Below are positions 23,965 to 32,881 of a DNA stretch of 41,993 nucleotides, piece by piece (positions within the stretch are counted from its first letter, which is position 1; each line of letters opens with the position of its first letter). Under the pieces are notes generated by a model. The model did not search any database and was not told the origin of the DNA. It saw only the letters and a list, made by a program, of their open reading frames with translations. A program made the translations under genes and the position numbers. This DNA comes from Clostridia bacterium (GTDB lineage: Bacteria > Bacillota > Clostridia > Oscillospirales > Acutalibacteraceae). Location of the stretch: positions 1 to 41,993 of the forward strand of contig JAFYDS010000240.1 of the NCBI GenBank assembly GCA_017544665.1. The letters run 5' to 3'.

Positions 23965-24141
23965 AAAAAACGCCCCCAATAAAATGCGCCGCAGGCGCCG
24001 CAAAAACAAGGCTCCCCCTCTGGGGTTGCGGGTCGCCGGTGGCGACCTTTGCGGCATCGCCGCAAAAGCAACGACCGAGGCGGGAGCCGAGAAAGCTGTC
24101 TTTATGCGCAGCGCAAAGACGGAAGGGGTCGGGCGTTTTTT
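23965..24141. repeat. 177-bp multi-hairpin element with 11-bp inverted ends
   Basis: The ends are perfect inverted repeats, AAAAAACGCCC (23965-23975) and GGGCGTTTTTT (24131-24141). Inside are hairpins GCGCC-gca-GGCGC (23986-23998), GGTCGCC-ggt-GGCGACC (24031-24047) and TTTGCGGC-atc-GCCGCAAA (24048-24066). A GGCTCCC/GGGAGCC stem (24010-24016 with 24082-24088) encloses the middle two. A fourth hairpin is GTCTTT...AAAGAC (24098-24120). The fold is clover-like. No reading frame is seen. It fits a non-autonomous palindromic interspersed repeat that may also end transcription in both directions. Confidence 0.75.
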
Positions 24142-24142
24142 C

Positions 24143-24170
24143 GTGCACAGAGCACAGTGCGCAGTGACGC
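24143..24170. repeat. Heptamer tandem repeat (GTGCACA type), four units
   Basis: Units GTGCACA, GAGCACA, GTGCGCA, GTGACGC, the last degenerate. The tract starts two bases after the T run of the palindromic element. From here to 24242 nothing else is recognised. Confidence 0.65.
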
Positions 24171-24242
24171 GGGGAAAAGATTTGCAGCGGCAAAAGATTT
24201 ACCGCGAAGGCCGATTCTTTATTCCAAAATCGAACAATAGCA

Positions 24243-24291
24243 AGTGAAAAGTGCATTTCACACCCGTGAAATCGCTTTTCACTCTTTTTTT
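24243..24291 (+). terminator. Strong intrinsic terminator
   Basis: Lower stem AGTGAAAAG/CTTTTCACT, small internal loop (TGC against CG), upper stem ATTTCAC/GTGAAAT, then C and seven T residues. It insulates the LRR genes from upstream transcription. A weak -10 TATCAT (24315-24320) for the next gene lies just beyond. Confidence 0.85.
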
Positions 24292-24365
24292 ACTGCAAAT
24301 CGAACCTTTTGTGCTATCATACTTCTGCGAAAGCAAATCTCTTTTTTCAAGAAAGGACGATTATT

Positions 24366-26378
24366 ATGATGAAGAAAACCGTATCCATTCTTTTGACAAT
24401 TCTGCTTGTACTTGGCACAGTCGCGTTCGCCATGACCGCGGCGGCGGAGGAACCCGCCATTGTGAACCAGGGCTACTGCGGCGCAGAGGGCGACGGCACG
24501 AACCTGACGTGGACGCTCGACAGCGACGGCCTGTTCACCGTCAGCGGTACCGGCGCGATGCAGAATTTTACTACCGATTTTGCCGTCACGTGGTATCGGC
24601 TGCGCAACAGCATTCAGTCGGTTGTATTGGAAGAAGGCGTGACGACTGTCGGCGCGTGGGCCTTCAACGAATGCCGCAATCTGACAAGTTTCACGATTCC
24701 GTCTACGCTGCGGGAATTCTGCGACTATGCCTTCCGGGACTGCCCTTCTATACCGAGTCTTTCCATTCCGGGCACAGTGGAGCACATCGGACACGGCGCA
24801 TTCGTTTACGCCAATTTTGCAACCGTTACACTTTCCTACGGATTGAAAACAATCGGCGATTACGCTTTTTGGTCGTGCAATTGTTTCAAAACGGTGGAGA
24901 TCCCGGACAGCGTGACGCGCATCGGAGACGGCGCATTTGGCTATAACCTGCAGCTTAACAGTATCACGCTTCCGGAAGGGCTGAAGGAAATCGGCAAAAA
25001 AGCGTTTCAACACACCTCGATCGGTTCTGTCGATATTCCCGCCAGCGTCACCTCGATCGACGAGACTGCTTTTGAAGACTGCTGGCACTTAACCGGCATT
25101 CATGTTGAACCGGCCAATACGGTCTATTACTCAGATGATGGGGGCAGCTTGCTGCAATACGGCGCAGACGGAGACCGTCTCCTTTGCCATCCGGAAAAAA
25201 GCCCTGTGGAAAACTACGTTATCCCGGCGTCCGTCACAGAAATCGGCAACAGTGCTTTTTATCGGTGCAGCGCTTTGAAAACCCTGACGATGCCCGAAGG
25301 CCTTGTAACAATCGGCAACAAGGCGTTCAACGACTGCGACAAGCTGACAGAGATCACGATTCCGGACAGTGTGACAACGATCGGGGACTTTGCGTTCCTC
25401 GACTGCACCTCGCTGGCGTCCCTGTCGCTCGGCGGCGGGGTGGCCACCATTGGGACCGGCGCATTCTCCCACTGTTATCAGATCGAATCTTTCGAGATCC
25501 CCGACTCCGTCACAAGCATCGGCGATCATGCCTTTGGGGGCTTCGTCAGGCTGCAGGCGTATTCGGTCGATCCGGACAACCCGGCTTATACCGCGGGTGA
25601 GGACGGCTGTCTGTATAACAAGGACAAAACAGTGCTGGTCGCCTATCCGATCGGCAAGCCCGACACGACCTTTGATATTCCGGACACCGTGACAACGATT
25701 GCCCCCTATGCATTCAACAGCAATGTTCTTTATGAAAATTCTACCTACGGGACGTATCCGGGTCATCTGGAAAGCATTACGGTACCCGCGACGGTAACAA
25801 GGATCGGTACAGGCGCGCTGGCGAACAACCGATACGGCATGCGCTATATCAAGATTCTGAATCCGAACTGCGCCATTGGTTCCGATGCATATGTCTATTG
25901 GATCGACGGTATGCAGCTTCCGAGAGGCTTCAAGGTTTACGGCTATGCCGGCTCCACGGCGGAAGCAAGCACATATGACGAAGAAATAGCGGACTGGTAT
26001 TACGGAGAGGATATCTTTGTTGCCCTTTGTCCGGCAGATGACGCTCACGCCACAATCAAAGCCGAAGCAACCGACCCGACCTGCACTGAACCGGGCCACG
26101 CCGCGGGCTGGTACTGCGAGGACTGCGGCGCTTATCTGAGCGGAGAGGCGCAGCTCGCCCTCGGCCACGCCTGGGGAGAGTGGGAAGTGATCCGTCCGGC
26201 GACCGTGGACGAAGAGGGTCTGATGCGCCGCGTCTGCCAAAAGGACCCGACGCATGTGGAAGAGCAGGTGATCCCGAAGCTAAAGCCGAACACCAATGTG
26301 TTCCAGGAATTCATTGAAATGATCAAGACCTTCTTTGAGAATTTCGCCGAGTGGATCCGCAGACTGTTCCGGTGGTAA
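24366..26378 (+). CDS. BspA-like LRR_5 surface protein with Cys/His tail module
   Basis: A 670-residue secreted protein with a Sec signal (residues 1-28, ending AAAEE). Residues about 30-75 form a cap with LFTVSGTGAM. Then come about a dozen BspA/LRR_5 repeats of the type IPDSVTTIGDFAFLDCTSL, to about residue 540. Near residue 575 is a single C-x10-C-x2-C-x13-H module (CTEPGH...WYCEDCG...LGH). The chain ends in an aromatic, basic helix (FIEMIKTFFENFAEWIRRLF). No sortase motif or SLH domain is seen, so the anchoring mode is open. Start ATG 24366 has AAAGGA 8 nt upstream. It is paralogous to the next gene. BspA-like proteins often bind host or microbial surfaces. Confidence 0.87.
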   Translation: MMKKTVSILLTILLVLGTVAFAMTAAAEEPAIVNQGYCGAEGDGTNLTWTLDSDGLFTVSGTGAMQNFTTDFAVTWYRLRNSIQSVVLEEGVTTVGAWAFNECRNLTSFTIPSTLREFCDYAFRDCPSIPSLSIPGTVEHIGHGAFVYANFATVTLSYGLKTIGDYAFWSCNCFKTVEIPDSVTRIGDGAFGYNLQLNSITLPEGLKEIGKKAFQHTSIGSVDIPASVTSIDETAFEDCWHLTGIHVEPANTVYYSDDGGSLLQYGADGDRLLCHPEKSPVENYVIPASVTEIGNSAFYRCSALKTLTMPEGLVTIGNKAFNDCDKLTEITIPDSVTTIGDFAFLDCTSLASLSLGGGVATIGTGAFSHCYQIESFEIPDSVTSIGDHAFGGFVRLQAYSVDPDNPAYTAGEDGCLYNKDKTVLVAYPIGKPDTTFDIPDTVTTIAPYAFNSNVLYENSTYGTYPGHLESITVPATVTRIGTGALANNRYGMRYIKILNPNCAIGSDAYVYWIDGMQLPRGFKVYGYAGSTAEASTYDEEIADWYYGEDIFVALCPADDAHATIKAEATDPTCTEPGHAAGWYCEDCGAYLSGEAQLALGHAWGEWEVIRPATVDEEGLMRRVCQKDPTHVEEQVIPKLKPNTNVFQEFIEMIKTFFENFAEWIRRLFRW

Positions 26379-26434
26379 TCAGATGACCGGATAACAAGAA
26401 AACAAACACACCCGATTTCGAAAGGAGAATTCTT

Positions 26435-28330
26435 ATGAAGAAAGCATTATCCATCCTTTTATCCATCCTGCTGCTGTTCGGCACGGTCGCGTTCGCCCTG
26501 ACCGCAAACGCGGAAGGGGAACCCACCATTGTTGACCAAGGCTACTGCGGCAGTTATAACAACCCGAATGACGTTGTGTGGGTGCTCACTGACGACGGCA
26601 CGCTGACCGTCAGCGGCACGGGACCGATGAAGGATTATAGCCGCAATCAGGTGCCATGGCGCAGTAAGCGCGCGCAAATCCAATCGATCGTCATCGAGGA
26701 CGGCGTCACAACCGTGGGCGGCTTTACGTTTGAGCAAATTCCCAACCTGACAAGCGTTTCTTTGCCGGACAGTTTGGAAAAGATCAGACAATATGCGTTT
26801 GCACGCTGCACAAATCTGAAAAGCGTGGAGATCCCGAACGGAGTGACAATCATCGAAAACGACTCGTTCAGTGTATGCGGTCTGACCAGTGTCGCAATTC
26901 CTGACAGCGTTGTGACGATCGAGTGGTATGCGTTCAGCGATTGCAGAAACATGAAAACCCTTACGCTTGGCTCCGGCCTGAAAAAAATCGACTATACCGC
27001 TTTTGTCAACTGTGAGGCGCTGGAGCAAGTGATCCTTCCGGATAGTCTGACGTATCTTGGCGAGGGTGCGTTTGACAACTGTGAATCCCTGACAAGCTTT
27101 ACGATTCCGGCGGGGGTCACATACATCCAACGCAATCCGGTGGGCGGTTGCCGGAATCTCACAGAAATCAAGGTCGCGCCGGAAAACACTGTCTACCACG
27201 CAACCGGAAACTGTCTCATTGAAACCGAAACAAAAACGCTGATCAGCGGCTGTCAGGCAAGCACGATTCCGAGAGACGGCAGCGTGACGAGCATCAAAGC
27301 AAGCGCATTCTATGGCACCTGGGGTTTGAAGCGTATTGGAATCCCGATCAGTGTCACAAGCATTGGAGAGGGAGCCTTCGGTTCATGTGACCAGCTGCGG
27401 GATGTGTACTATGGCGGCAGCGAGGAGCAATGGAACCAGATTGATATTGTGTACGGGAGCAGTTCAAACCAGGCTCTTGTCAATGCCAATCTGCATTTCA
27501 ACGTCTGGGAGTGGGGTTTCACCGGCGCGCTGGGCAACGAACTCAATGTTTTCTATGCGTATTCCACGGACGGTGTGCTGACCATCAGCGGCACGGGTGC
27601 CATGACAGCCGCATGGGATACATCCAAGCCGAACAGATACAGAACGCTGATTATCGAAGACGGCGTGACAAATATCATCAACTGGGGCTTCTTCGACTGT
27701 TCTAACTTGTCAAGCGTCACGATCCCGAACAGTGTAACAAGCATTGGCCATGGCACATTTAATGGATGCCGAGCGTTGACGGAAATCACGCTTCCGGATG
27801 GCCTGACAGAAATAGGCGGCGGCGCATTTGAGCTTTGCACAAACATAGCAAAGGTCACAATTCCGAGCAGCGTCACGGAAATTGGAGGGCAGGCGTTTGC
27901 GCCTGTGACAGTTATCTACGGCTATGCGGGTTCGGCTGCCGAAGCCTTTGCGGCCGAAAACGGGAACGCGTTTGTCGCTATTTGCCCGACGAATGCAGAA
28001 CACACCGTTATCAAAGTTGAGGCAACCGTCACCTGCACCGAAGCGGGGCACACGGCGGGCTGGTACTGCGAGGACTGCGGCGCTTATCTGAGCGGAGAGG
28101 CGCAGCCCGCCGTCGGCCACAGCTGGGGCGAATGGGAAGTGATCCGTCCGGCGACCGTGGACGAAGAAGGCCTGATGCGCCGCACCTGCCAGAACGACCC
28201 GACGCATGTGGAAGAACAGGTGATCCCGAAGCTGAAGCCGAACACCAATGTGTTCCAGGAATTCATTGAAATGATCAAGACCTTCTTTGAGAATCTCACC
28301 GAGTGGCTCCGCAGACTGTTCCGGTGGTAA
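26435..28330 (+). CDS. BspA-like LRR_5 surface protein, paralogue with two cap domains
   Basis: A 631-residue secreted protein with signal peptide (residues 1-26), 56 bp after its paralogue. The first cap (DGTLTVSGTGPM, residues about 30-75) is followed by LRR_5 repeats. A second cap copy (DGVLTISGTGAM, about 370-400) then begins a second, shorter LRR block. This suggests the gene arose by joining two such units. The end again carries the Cys-Cys-Cys-His module (CTEAGHTAGWYCEDCG) and the aromatic helix FIEMIKTFFENLTEWLRRLF. The last 300 bp are nearly identical to the end of the first gene, pointing to recent duplication or gene conversion. Start follows AAAGGAG by 8 nt. Confidence 0.87.
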   Translation: MKKALSILLSILLLFGTVAFALTANAEGEPTIVDQGYCGSYNNPNDVVWVLTDDGTLTVSGTGPMKDYSRNQVPWRSKRAQIQSIVIEDGVTTVGGFTFEQIPNLTSVSLPDSLEKIRQYAFARCTNLKSVEIPNGVTIIENDSFSVCGLTSVAIPDSVVTIEWYAFSDCRNMKTLTLGSGLKKIDYTAFVNCEALEQVILPDSLTYLGEGAFDNCESLTSFTIPAGVTYIQRNPVGGCRNLTEIKVAPENTVYHATGNCLIETETKTLISGCQASTIPRDGSVTSIKASAFYGTWGLKRIGIPISVTSIGEGAFGSCDQLRDVYYGGSEEQWNQIDIVYGSSSNQALVNANLHFNVWEWGFTGALGNELNVFYAYSTDGVLTISGTGAMTAAWDTSKPNRYRTLIIEDGVTNIINWGFFDCSNLSSVTIPNSVTSIGHGTFNGCRALTEITLPDGLTEIGGGAFELCTNIAKVTIPSSVTEIGGQAFAPVTVIYGYAGSAAEAFAAENGNAFVAICPTNAEHTVIKVEATVTCTEAGHTAGWYCEDCGAYLSGEAQPAVGHSWGEWEVIRPATVDEEGLMRRTCQNDPTHVEEQVIPKLKPNTNVFQEFIEMIKTFFENLTEWLRRLFRW

Positions 28331-28355
28331 TCGTTCCTTTCTTATATGCCTTTGC

Positions 28356-28397
28356 AAAAAGCGCGTCCCGCCTTTCACGGCGGGACGACGCTTTTTT
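28356..28397. terminator. Convergent intrinsic terminator
   Basis: Stem AAAAGCG(C)GTCCCGCC with GGCGGGAC(GA)CGCTTTT, 6-nt loop, T or A runs on both sides, so it works for the LRR gene and the minus-strand MATE gene. Confidence 0.85.
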
Positions 28398-28426
28398 ATT
28401 GGAATGTGGAATGAATCTTTGCCTTT

Positions 28427-29833
28427 TCAGCTTTCGACGGTCCGTTCTTCTGCTTCTTCCGGAGCCTGCAAGGCCTGCTCCTCCGCCGCAGCGGCGGCTT
28501 TGTCCATGAGGGCGGCGATCTGTTTCGGGGTCGTCAGATAGAGGAACAGCCCCGCGGCCACCGCGAACGTGACGCCCCAAGAGAGGGGATAGGAGATATA
28601 GAGGAACGGCAGCGTGCGCTGCATCGGCAAAAAGAAGAACACCCAGATCAGCCGCAGGCCGCAGGCGCCGAACAAAGAGACGAGCATGATCTGGAACGAC
28701 CGCCCGAGTCCGCGCACCGCGCCGCCCGTGACGTCGAGCAGCGAGCAGAAGATGAAGAACGGCATGATCAGCGCCATCCGCTGGGTGCCGACCGCGATCA
28801 CGGCGGGGTCGGTGGAAAACAGCGACACGATCGGCTCGCGCAGCAAAAAGCCGATCGTCTGTAATGTCAGCGCGGCGATGGAGGCGCTGCCGACGGAAAC
28901 GAGCCAGATCCGCCGCAGGTTTTCCGGCTTTCGCGCGCCGACGTTCTGCGACGTAAAGGTCATGGCGGCCTGCGCGAAGCCGTTGGTGGAGATATAGATA
29001 TACGCGTCATAGTTGGAGCCGGCGGAGATGCCCGCCATGGCGTCGGAGCCGAACGAGTTGACGTTCGATTGGATAATGACGTTGGAGATGGAGAACAGCG
29101 CGTTCTGGATCCCAGCCGGAACGCCGATCCGCAAGATCTCCAGCAGCGACGCCTTGTGAAAGCGGACGCCGCCGAGGTCGAGATGGATGTCCATCGTCGT
29201 TTTGCGCAGATAGCGCACCGTCAGCACGGCGGTCAGGTACTGCGACGAGATCGTGGCGATCGCCACGCCCGCGACGCCCCAGTGCAGCACCACGATCGTG
29301 AAGAGGTTCAGCGCGATGTTCAGAATCCCGGACGCTGCGAGATACTGCAGCGGTCGACGGGTGTCGCCGGTGGAGCGGATAATCGCCGCGCCGAAGTTGA
29401 AGATCATCGCGCCGGGCGCGCCGAGGAAATAGATCCGCACATAGAGTGTGGAAAGGTCGATTGTGTCTGCAGGCGCCTGCATCCAGCGCAGCAGCGTCGG
29501 CGAGATCAGAATGCCGATCACCGCGATCACGAACCCGCTCAGCACGCTCAGCCCCATGGCGGTATGGACCGCCTGCCGGACGCCTGGCTTGTCCTTTGCG
29601 CCGAGCATCCGCGCCGTGAGCACGCCGGCGCCCATCGACAGCCCCGTGAAGAGGTTGACGATCAGGCCGATCATGGACCCCGTGGAGCCGACGGCGGCGA
29701 GAGCGGTCTTGCCGGCGAAGCGGCCGACGACGGCGGTGTCCGCCGTATTATAGACGATCTGCAACAGCCCCGTGAGCGTCACGGGGATCGCAAACAGCAG
29801 GATCTTTTTGAAAAACGGTCGTTCAGTCATCAT
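28427..29833 (-). CDS. MATE-family efflux transporter
   Basis: A 468-residue multidrug/toxin extrusion-family membrane protein with about 12 hydrophobic segments. Typical features are the N-terminal FAIPVTLTGLLQIVYNTADTAVVG, the GSTGSMIGLIVNLF segment, and the mid-chain repeat of the fold with GISAGSNYDAY. MATE proteins export cationic compounds or metabolites using Na+ or H+ gradients. The C-terminus has an Ala/Glu-rich soluble tail (DKAAAAAEEQALQAPEEAEE). The start overlaps the stop of the aldo/keto reductase gene (ATGATG; the second ATG at 29830 is also possible), so both are one operon transcribed leftward. The substrate is unknown. Confidence 0.92.
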   Translation of the reverse strand: MMTERPFFKKILLFAIPVTLTGLLQIVYNTADTAVVGRFAGKTALAAVGSTGSMIGLIVNLFTGLSMGAGVLTARMLGAKDKPGVRQAVHTAMGLSVLSGFVIAVIGILISPTLLRWMQAPADTIDLSTLYVRIYFLGAPGAMIFNFGAAIIRSTGDTRRPLQYLAASGILNIALNLFTIVVLHWGVAGVAIATISSQYLTAVLTVRYLRKTTMDIHLDLGGVRFHKASLLEILRIGVPAGIQNALFSISNVIIQSNVNSFGSDAMAGISAGSNYDAYIYISTNGFAQAAMTFTSQNVGARKPENLRRIWLVSVGSASIAALTLQTIGFLLREPIVSLFSTDPAVIAVGTQRMALIMPFFIFCSLLDVTGGAVRGLGRSFQIMLVSLFGACGLRLIWVFFFLPMQRTLPFLYISYPLSWGVTFAVAAGLFLYLTTPKQIAALMDKAAAAAEEQALQAPEEAEERTVES

Positions 29834-30963
29834 TCAAATACTTCTGCTGCCTCCTGCAGCAATGCCGGGATGTCGAGGTGCTGCGGACAGACGTCGGCGC
29901 ACTGGCCGCACCCGATACATTCGGACGCTTTGCCGCTCTCTTTCGTCAGCTCGCGCGTGTAATACGCCGCCTGCTCCGATGAGGGGAACATCGTGTGCCG
30001 GTTGCGCAGCCGCAGGATGTCCGGGATGCGGATATTCATCGGGCAGCCGTCCGTACAGTAGCGGCAGGCGGTGCAGGGGATCAGGGGAAGGGCGGAGAAG
30101 ATCGCGCGGACTTCAGTGATTGCCTGCTGCTCTTTTTCGTCGAGCGGAGAGAACGCGGACATCACCTTGAGGTTGTCCTGCATCTGCGAAAGGTCGCTCA
30201 TGCCGGACAGCACCATCACAACGTGGTCCAGCCCGGCGGCGAAACGCAGGGCGTAGCCGGCGTTGGAGCAGCCTCCGTCTTTCCGCAGAGCATCCAGCAC
30301 GGCGTTCGCCTTGTCGTTCAGATGTACCAGGGAACCGCCCTTGACGGGCTCCATCACGATTACGGGTTTGTTGTGCTTGACGCAGACCTCGTAGCACGCC
30401 CGGCTCCGGACACGGCCGTCCTCCCAGTCGAGATAGTTCAATTGGAGCTGGACGACCTCTGTTTCCGGGTGCTCGGTCAGTACGCGGTCAAGGAACGCGG
30501 GGGGATCGTGGAACGAAAAGCCGATGTGGCGGATTTTGCCTTCTGCTTTCAGCGCGAGAAGCTGTTCAAAGGCGCGGCAGTCTTCAAACTTCTGATAGTT
30601 GCCCGCGCCGACCGCGTGCAGCAAATAGAAGTCGAAATAGTCGACGCCGCAGGCGTCCAACTGCGTTTGGAGCAGCGGCAGGACGTCGTCTTCCTTCTCG
30701 ATGAAGCCGCCCGAGAGCTTGTTCGTCAGAATAAAGCTGTCGCGCGGGTAGCGGCGGGTCAGCGCGTGCCTTGCGGCGGTCTCGCTCTGGCCGGAGATAT
30801 AGCCGTGTGCCGTGTCGAAATAATGAAAGCCCGCCGCCATATAGGCGTCGACCATCTGCTCGGTCTGTGCGAGATCGACTTCATCTCCGACCATCGGCAG
30901 GCGCATCAGCCCGAAGCCGAGCTTGCCCTTCAGGTCGGGGAAAAACGCGGTTGCCTGTGCCAT
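29830..30963 (-). CDS. Aldo/keto reductase with C-terminal 2[4Fe-4S] ferredoxin domain
   Basis: A 377-residue protein. Residues about 10-270 are an aldo/keto reductase barrel (GFGLMRLP, FDTAHGY with catalytic Tyr, TNKLSG with Lys, and the conserved His in LLHAV). The C-terminal part has two cysteine clusters, CTACRYCTDGCP and CIGCGQCADVCP, each typical of a 4Fe-4S cluster. Such fusions are common in anaerobic Firmicutes. The ATG at 30963 is chosen because AGGGGG precedes it. A GTG at 30984 has an AGAGG, but that site lies at the predicted transcription start and would not be part of the message. It is first in an operon with the MATE gene. Confidence 0.9.
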   Translation of the reverse strand: MAQATAFFPDLKGKLGFGLMRLPMVGDEVDLAQTEQMVDAYMAAGFHYFDTAHGYISGQSETAARHALTRRYPRDSFILTNKLSGGFIEKEDDVLPLLQTQLDACGVDYFDFYLLHAVGAGNYQKFEDCRAFEQLLALKAEGKIRHIGFSFHDPPAFLDRVLTEHPETEVVQLQLNYLDWEDGRVRSRACYEVCVKHNKPVIVMEPVKGGSLVHLNDKANAVLDALRKDGGCSNAGYALRFAAGLDHVVMVLSGMSDLSQMQDNLKVMSAFSPLDEKEQQAITEVRAIFSALPLIPCTACRYCTDGCPMNIRIPDILRLRNRHTMFPSSEQAAYYTRELTKESGKASECIGCGQCADVCPQHLDIPALLQEAAEVFE

Positions 30964-30999
30964 GCGGAATCGCCCCCTGTGCACTTCAAATTACCTCTT

Positions 31000-31028
31000 A
31001 TTATATAAGCGGCGAAAACCGCTGTCAA
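31000..31028 (-). promoter_or_regulatory. Strong promoter of aldo/keto reductase-MATE operon
   Basis: Consensus TTGACA (31028-31023), 17-bp spacer, consensus TATAAT (31005-31000) on the minus strand. This is the best match to the sigma-A consensus in the window. Confidence 0.85.
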
Positions 31029-31135
31029 CAGGATGGAGAATCTCTAAGATTTTTTTAGATTCGCGTTCAGCTTTGCCAGTTCACAAAAAATTCACAAAAA
31101 AGCGGTGAAAAACAGCGGCGCCTCCGGCGGAAGTA

Positions 31136-31144
31136 TGGTATAAT
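31136..31144 (+). promoter_or_regulatory. Extended -10 promoter of lipase-like gene
   Basis: TGG followed by TATAAT (31139-31144), 32 bp upstream of the ATG at 31177. No clear -35 box at 17 bp. Confidence 0.5.
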
Positions 31145-31176
31145 ACAGGAAAGCAAACAGGAAAGGAATATGTTAC

Positions 31177-32745
31177 ATGAAACGTTTGCAAAAAACCGTT
31201 GCGTGGCTGCTGGCTGCGCTGCTTTTACTGAGCGCCGCTTCTCTCGCCGCCGTCGCGGCAAAGGAGACGGCACAGACCGACGTCCCGATGATCTTTGTCG
31301 CCGGGTTCGTTTCGACCGATACCGTGGATCAGGAGACGGGCGAAGCGCTGTTCCCGCCGACGAGCAAGACGATCCGCAAAGCCGTGAAGGACGCCGTGAA
31401 CCCCGTTTTGAAAAGCGCGCTCAAGGGCGAGTTCCGCGGGCTGGACTATCCGCTGAACCAGGCGGTGCTGAGCCTGTTGGACGGCCTGCGCTGCGACGAA
31501 AACGGCGACCCGATCAACCCGCGCACAGGTACGGTCTATCAGTGGCCCACGCCGGAGGAGGTCCGCGCCGCCTGTGACCACGGCTTCCAGAAGCCGACGA
31601 CCGACGCCATCTATTACAGCTACGACTGGCGGCTGGATATGAAGACGCTCGCCGAACAGCTGCACGACTTCATCGAATACGTGCTGGAATGCACCGGCGC
31701 GCAGAAGGTCGATATCATCGCCTACAGCATGGGCACCTGCGTGCTCTCGTCCTATCTCAACCTTTACAAGGGCGAATACATCGACAGCCTGATTTTGTAC
31801 CTCGGCGCGCTGAACGGCTCGAGCGCCTGCGGCGACCCGTTTGAAAACAGCCTCGGAATGGACAGCGAATCGCTGATGGCGGCGCTCAACGGACTGCTCG
31901 GCACCGACCTCAAGGCCGAGATCGGCAAAGCGCTGCTGGATATCCTCTATCAAAAGGGCATGATGGATCCGCCGGTGGATCTGGTGGAAGGGCTGCTCGA
32001 CCGCGTGTTCGACGAGCTGTACCGCCAGTCGATGCCGTATATCTTCGGGCGCATCCCGGGCTTCTGGGCGATGATTCCCGTGGAGTATTACGACGGCGTG
32101 CGCAACACGTTTTCCGCCGGCGTGGTGTCGGACGTCTTCTATGAGAAGGTGGACTACTACCACAACGTCCAGCTGAATATCCCCGCGATCATCCAGGCCG
32201 CGATGGACGCCGGCGTCAAGATCGTTGACGTGGTCAAATACGGCTATCCGATCGCGCCGATCATCCGCGACCGCAACCATGAATCCGACTTCGTCGTTGA
32301 TACGACCTACAGCTCCATCGGCGCGACCTGCGCGGCGTATAACGAGACGCTGCCGGAAGGCTACGTCCAGCAAAAGCACCCGGAGAAGAACTATATCTCG
32401 CCCGACAACAAGATCGACGCATCGACCTGCGCCTTCCCCGATCAGACGTGGTTTATCAAGAACTCCACCCACCTCGGCACGCTCTCCGGCGGCACCGACG
32501 GCGAACAGCCGCTGCTGCTGTGGCTGCTGACGCGGGAGACCCAGCCGAGCGTCTGGGACGATCCGGCGTTCCCACAGTACATGACCTATCTGCCGGACGG
32601 CACCTGCGCGCCGCTGACTGCGGAAACGAACTGGTCCGTTCTCGGCAACTACAAAAAGGAAGACGGCTTCCTTGCGCGGCTCAAGCGCATCTTTGCCGAC
32701 TGGAAGCAGATCTTCTCCCTGCTGGTTCAAAGCGTGAAAAAATGA
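31177..32745 (+). CDS. Exported alpha/beta hydrolase, lipase/LCAT-like
   Basis: A 522-residue secreted protein. The signal peptide covers residues 1-28. The body has the lecithin:cholesterol acyltransferase-like layout: a YSYDWRLD motif (147-154) before the helix, then the nucleophile elbow AYSMGT with S184 (G-x-S-x-G replaced by A-x-S-x-G). A catalytic Asp and His cannot be fixed by eye; NSTHLGTLSGG is a likely His site. It ends in an amphipathic tail (FLARLKRIFADWKQIFSLL) similar to other exported proteins here. Start ATG 31177 follows AAAGGA. It would hydrolyse lipids or esters outside the cell; the substrate is not known. Confidence 0.75.
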   Translation: MKRLQKTVAWLLAALLLLSAASLAAVAAKETAQTDVPMIFVAGFVSTDTVDQETGEALFPPTSKTIRKAVKDAVNPVLKSALKGEFRGLDYPLNQAVLSLLDGLRCDENGDPINPRTGTVYQWPTPEEVRAACDHGFQKPTTDAIYYSYDWRLDMKTLAEQLHDFIEYVLECTGAQKVDIIAYSMGTCVLSSYLNLYKGEYIDSLILYLGALNGSSACGDPFENSLGMDSESLMAALNGLLGTDLKAEIGKALLDILYQKGMMDPPVDLVEGLLDRVFDELYRQSMPYIFGRIPGFWAMIPVEYYDGVRNTFSAGVVSDVFYEKVDYYHNVQLNIPAIIQAAMDAGVKIVDVVKYGYPIAPIIRDRNHESDFVVDTTYSSIGATCAAYNETLPEGYVQQKHPEKNYISPDNKIDASTCAFPDQTWFIKNSTHLGTLSGGTDGEQPLLLWLLTRETQPSVWDDPAFPQYMTYLPDGTCAPLTAETNWSVLGNYKKEDGFLARLKRIFADWKQIFSLLVQSVKK

Positions 32746-32773
32746 GTGCACAGTGCACAGTGCGCAGTGCACA
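32746..32773. repeat. Heptamer tandem repeat (GTGCACA type), four units
   Basis: GTGCACA, GTGCACA, GTGCGCA, GTGCACA start at the base after the stop codon and run up to the terminator stem. On the opposite strand the tract again follows the T run of the hairpin. Confidence 0.85.
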
Positions 32774-32775
32774 GA

Positions 32776-32802
32776 AAAAGCCGCCTTCGGGCGGCTTTTG
32801 TT
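32776..32802. terminator. Intrinsic terminator, bidirectional
   Basis: AAAAGCCGCC-ttcg-GGCGGCTTTT, a 10-bp stem with a stable TTCG tetraloop. Confidence 0.85.
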
Positions 32803-32824
32803 TATGAGAAGGCAAGAGGAAATG

Positions 32825-32856
32825 AGGGATTAAGGGATTAAGAAACTACGGGACTA
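32825..32856. repeat. Octamer tandem repeat (AGGGATTA type), four units
   Basis: AGGGATTA, AGGGATTA, AGAAACTA, CGGGACTA; two exact and two degenerate copies, in the gap between the converging lipase-like gene and glnA. Confidence 0.65.
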
Positions 32857-32881
32857 AAGAAATAGGGATGTTTCTTTACGT

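Noticed and set aside
24366-28330. Single LRR gene split by a frameshift
   Set aside because: Each frame has its own signal peptide, ribosome site and full C-terminal tail, so these are two paralogues.
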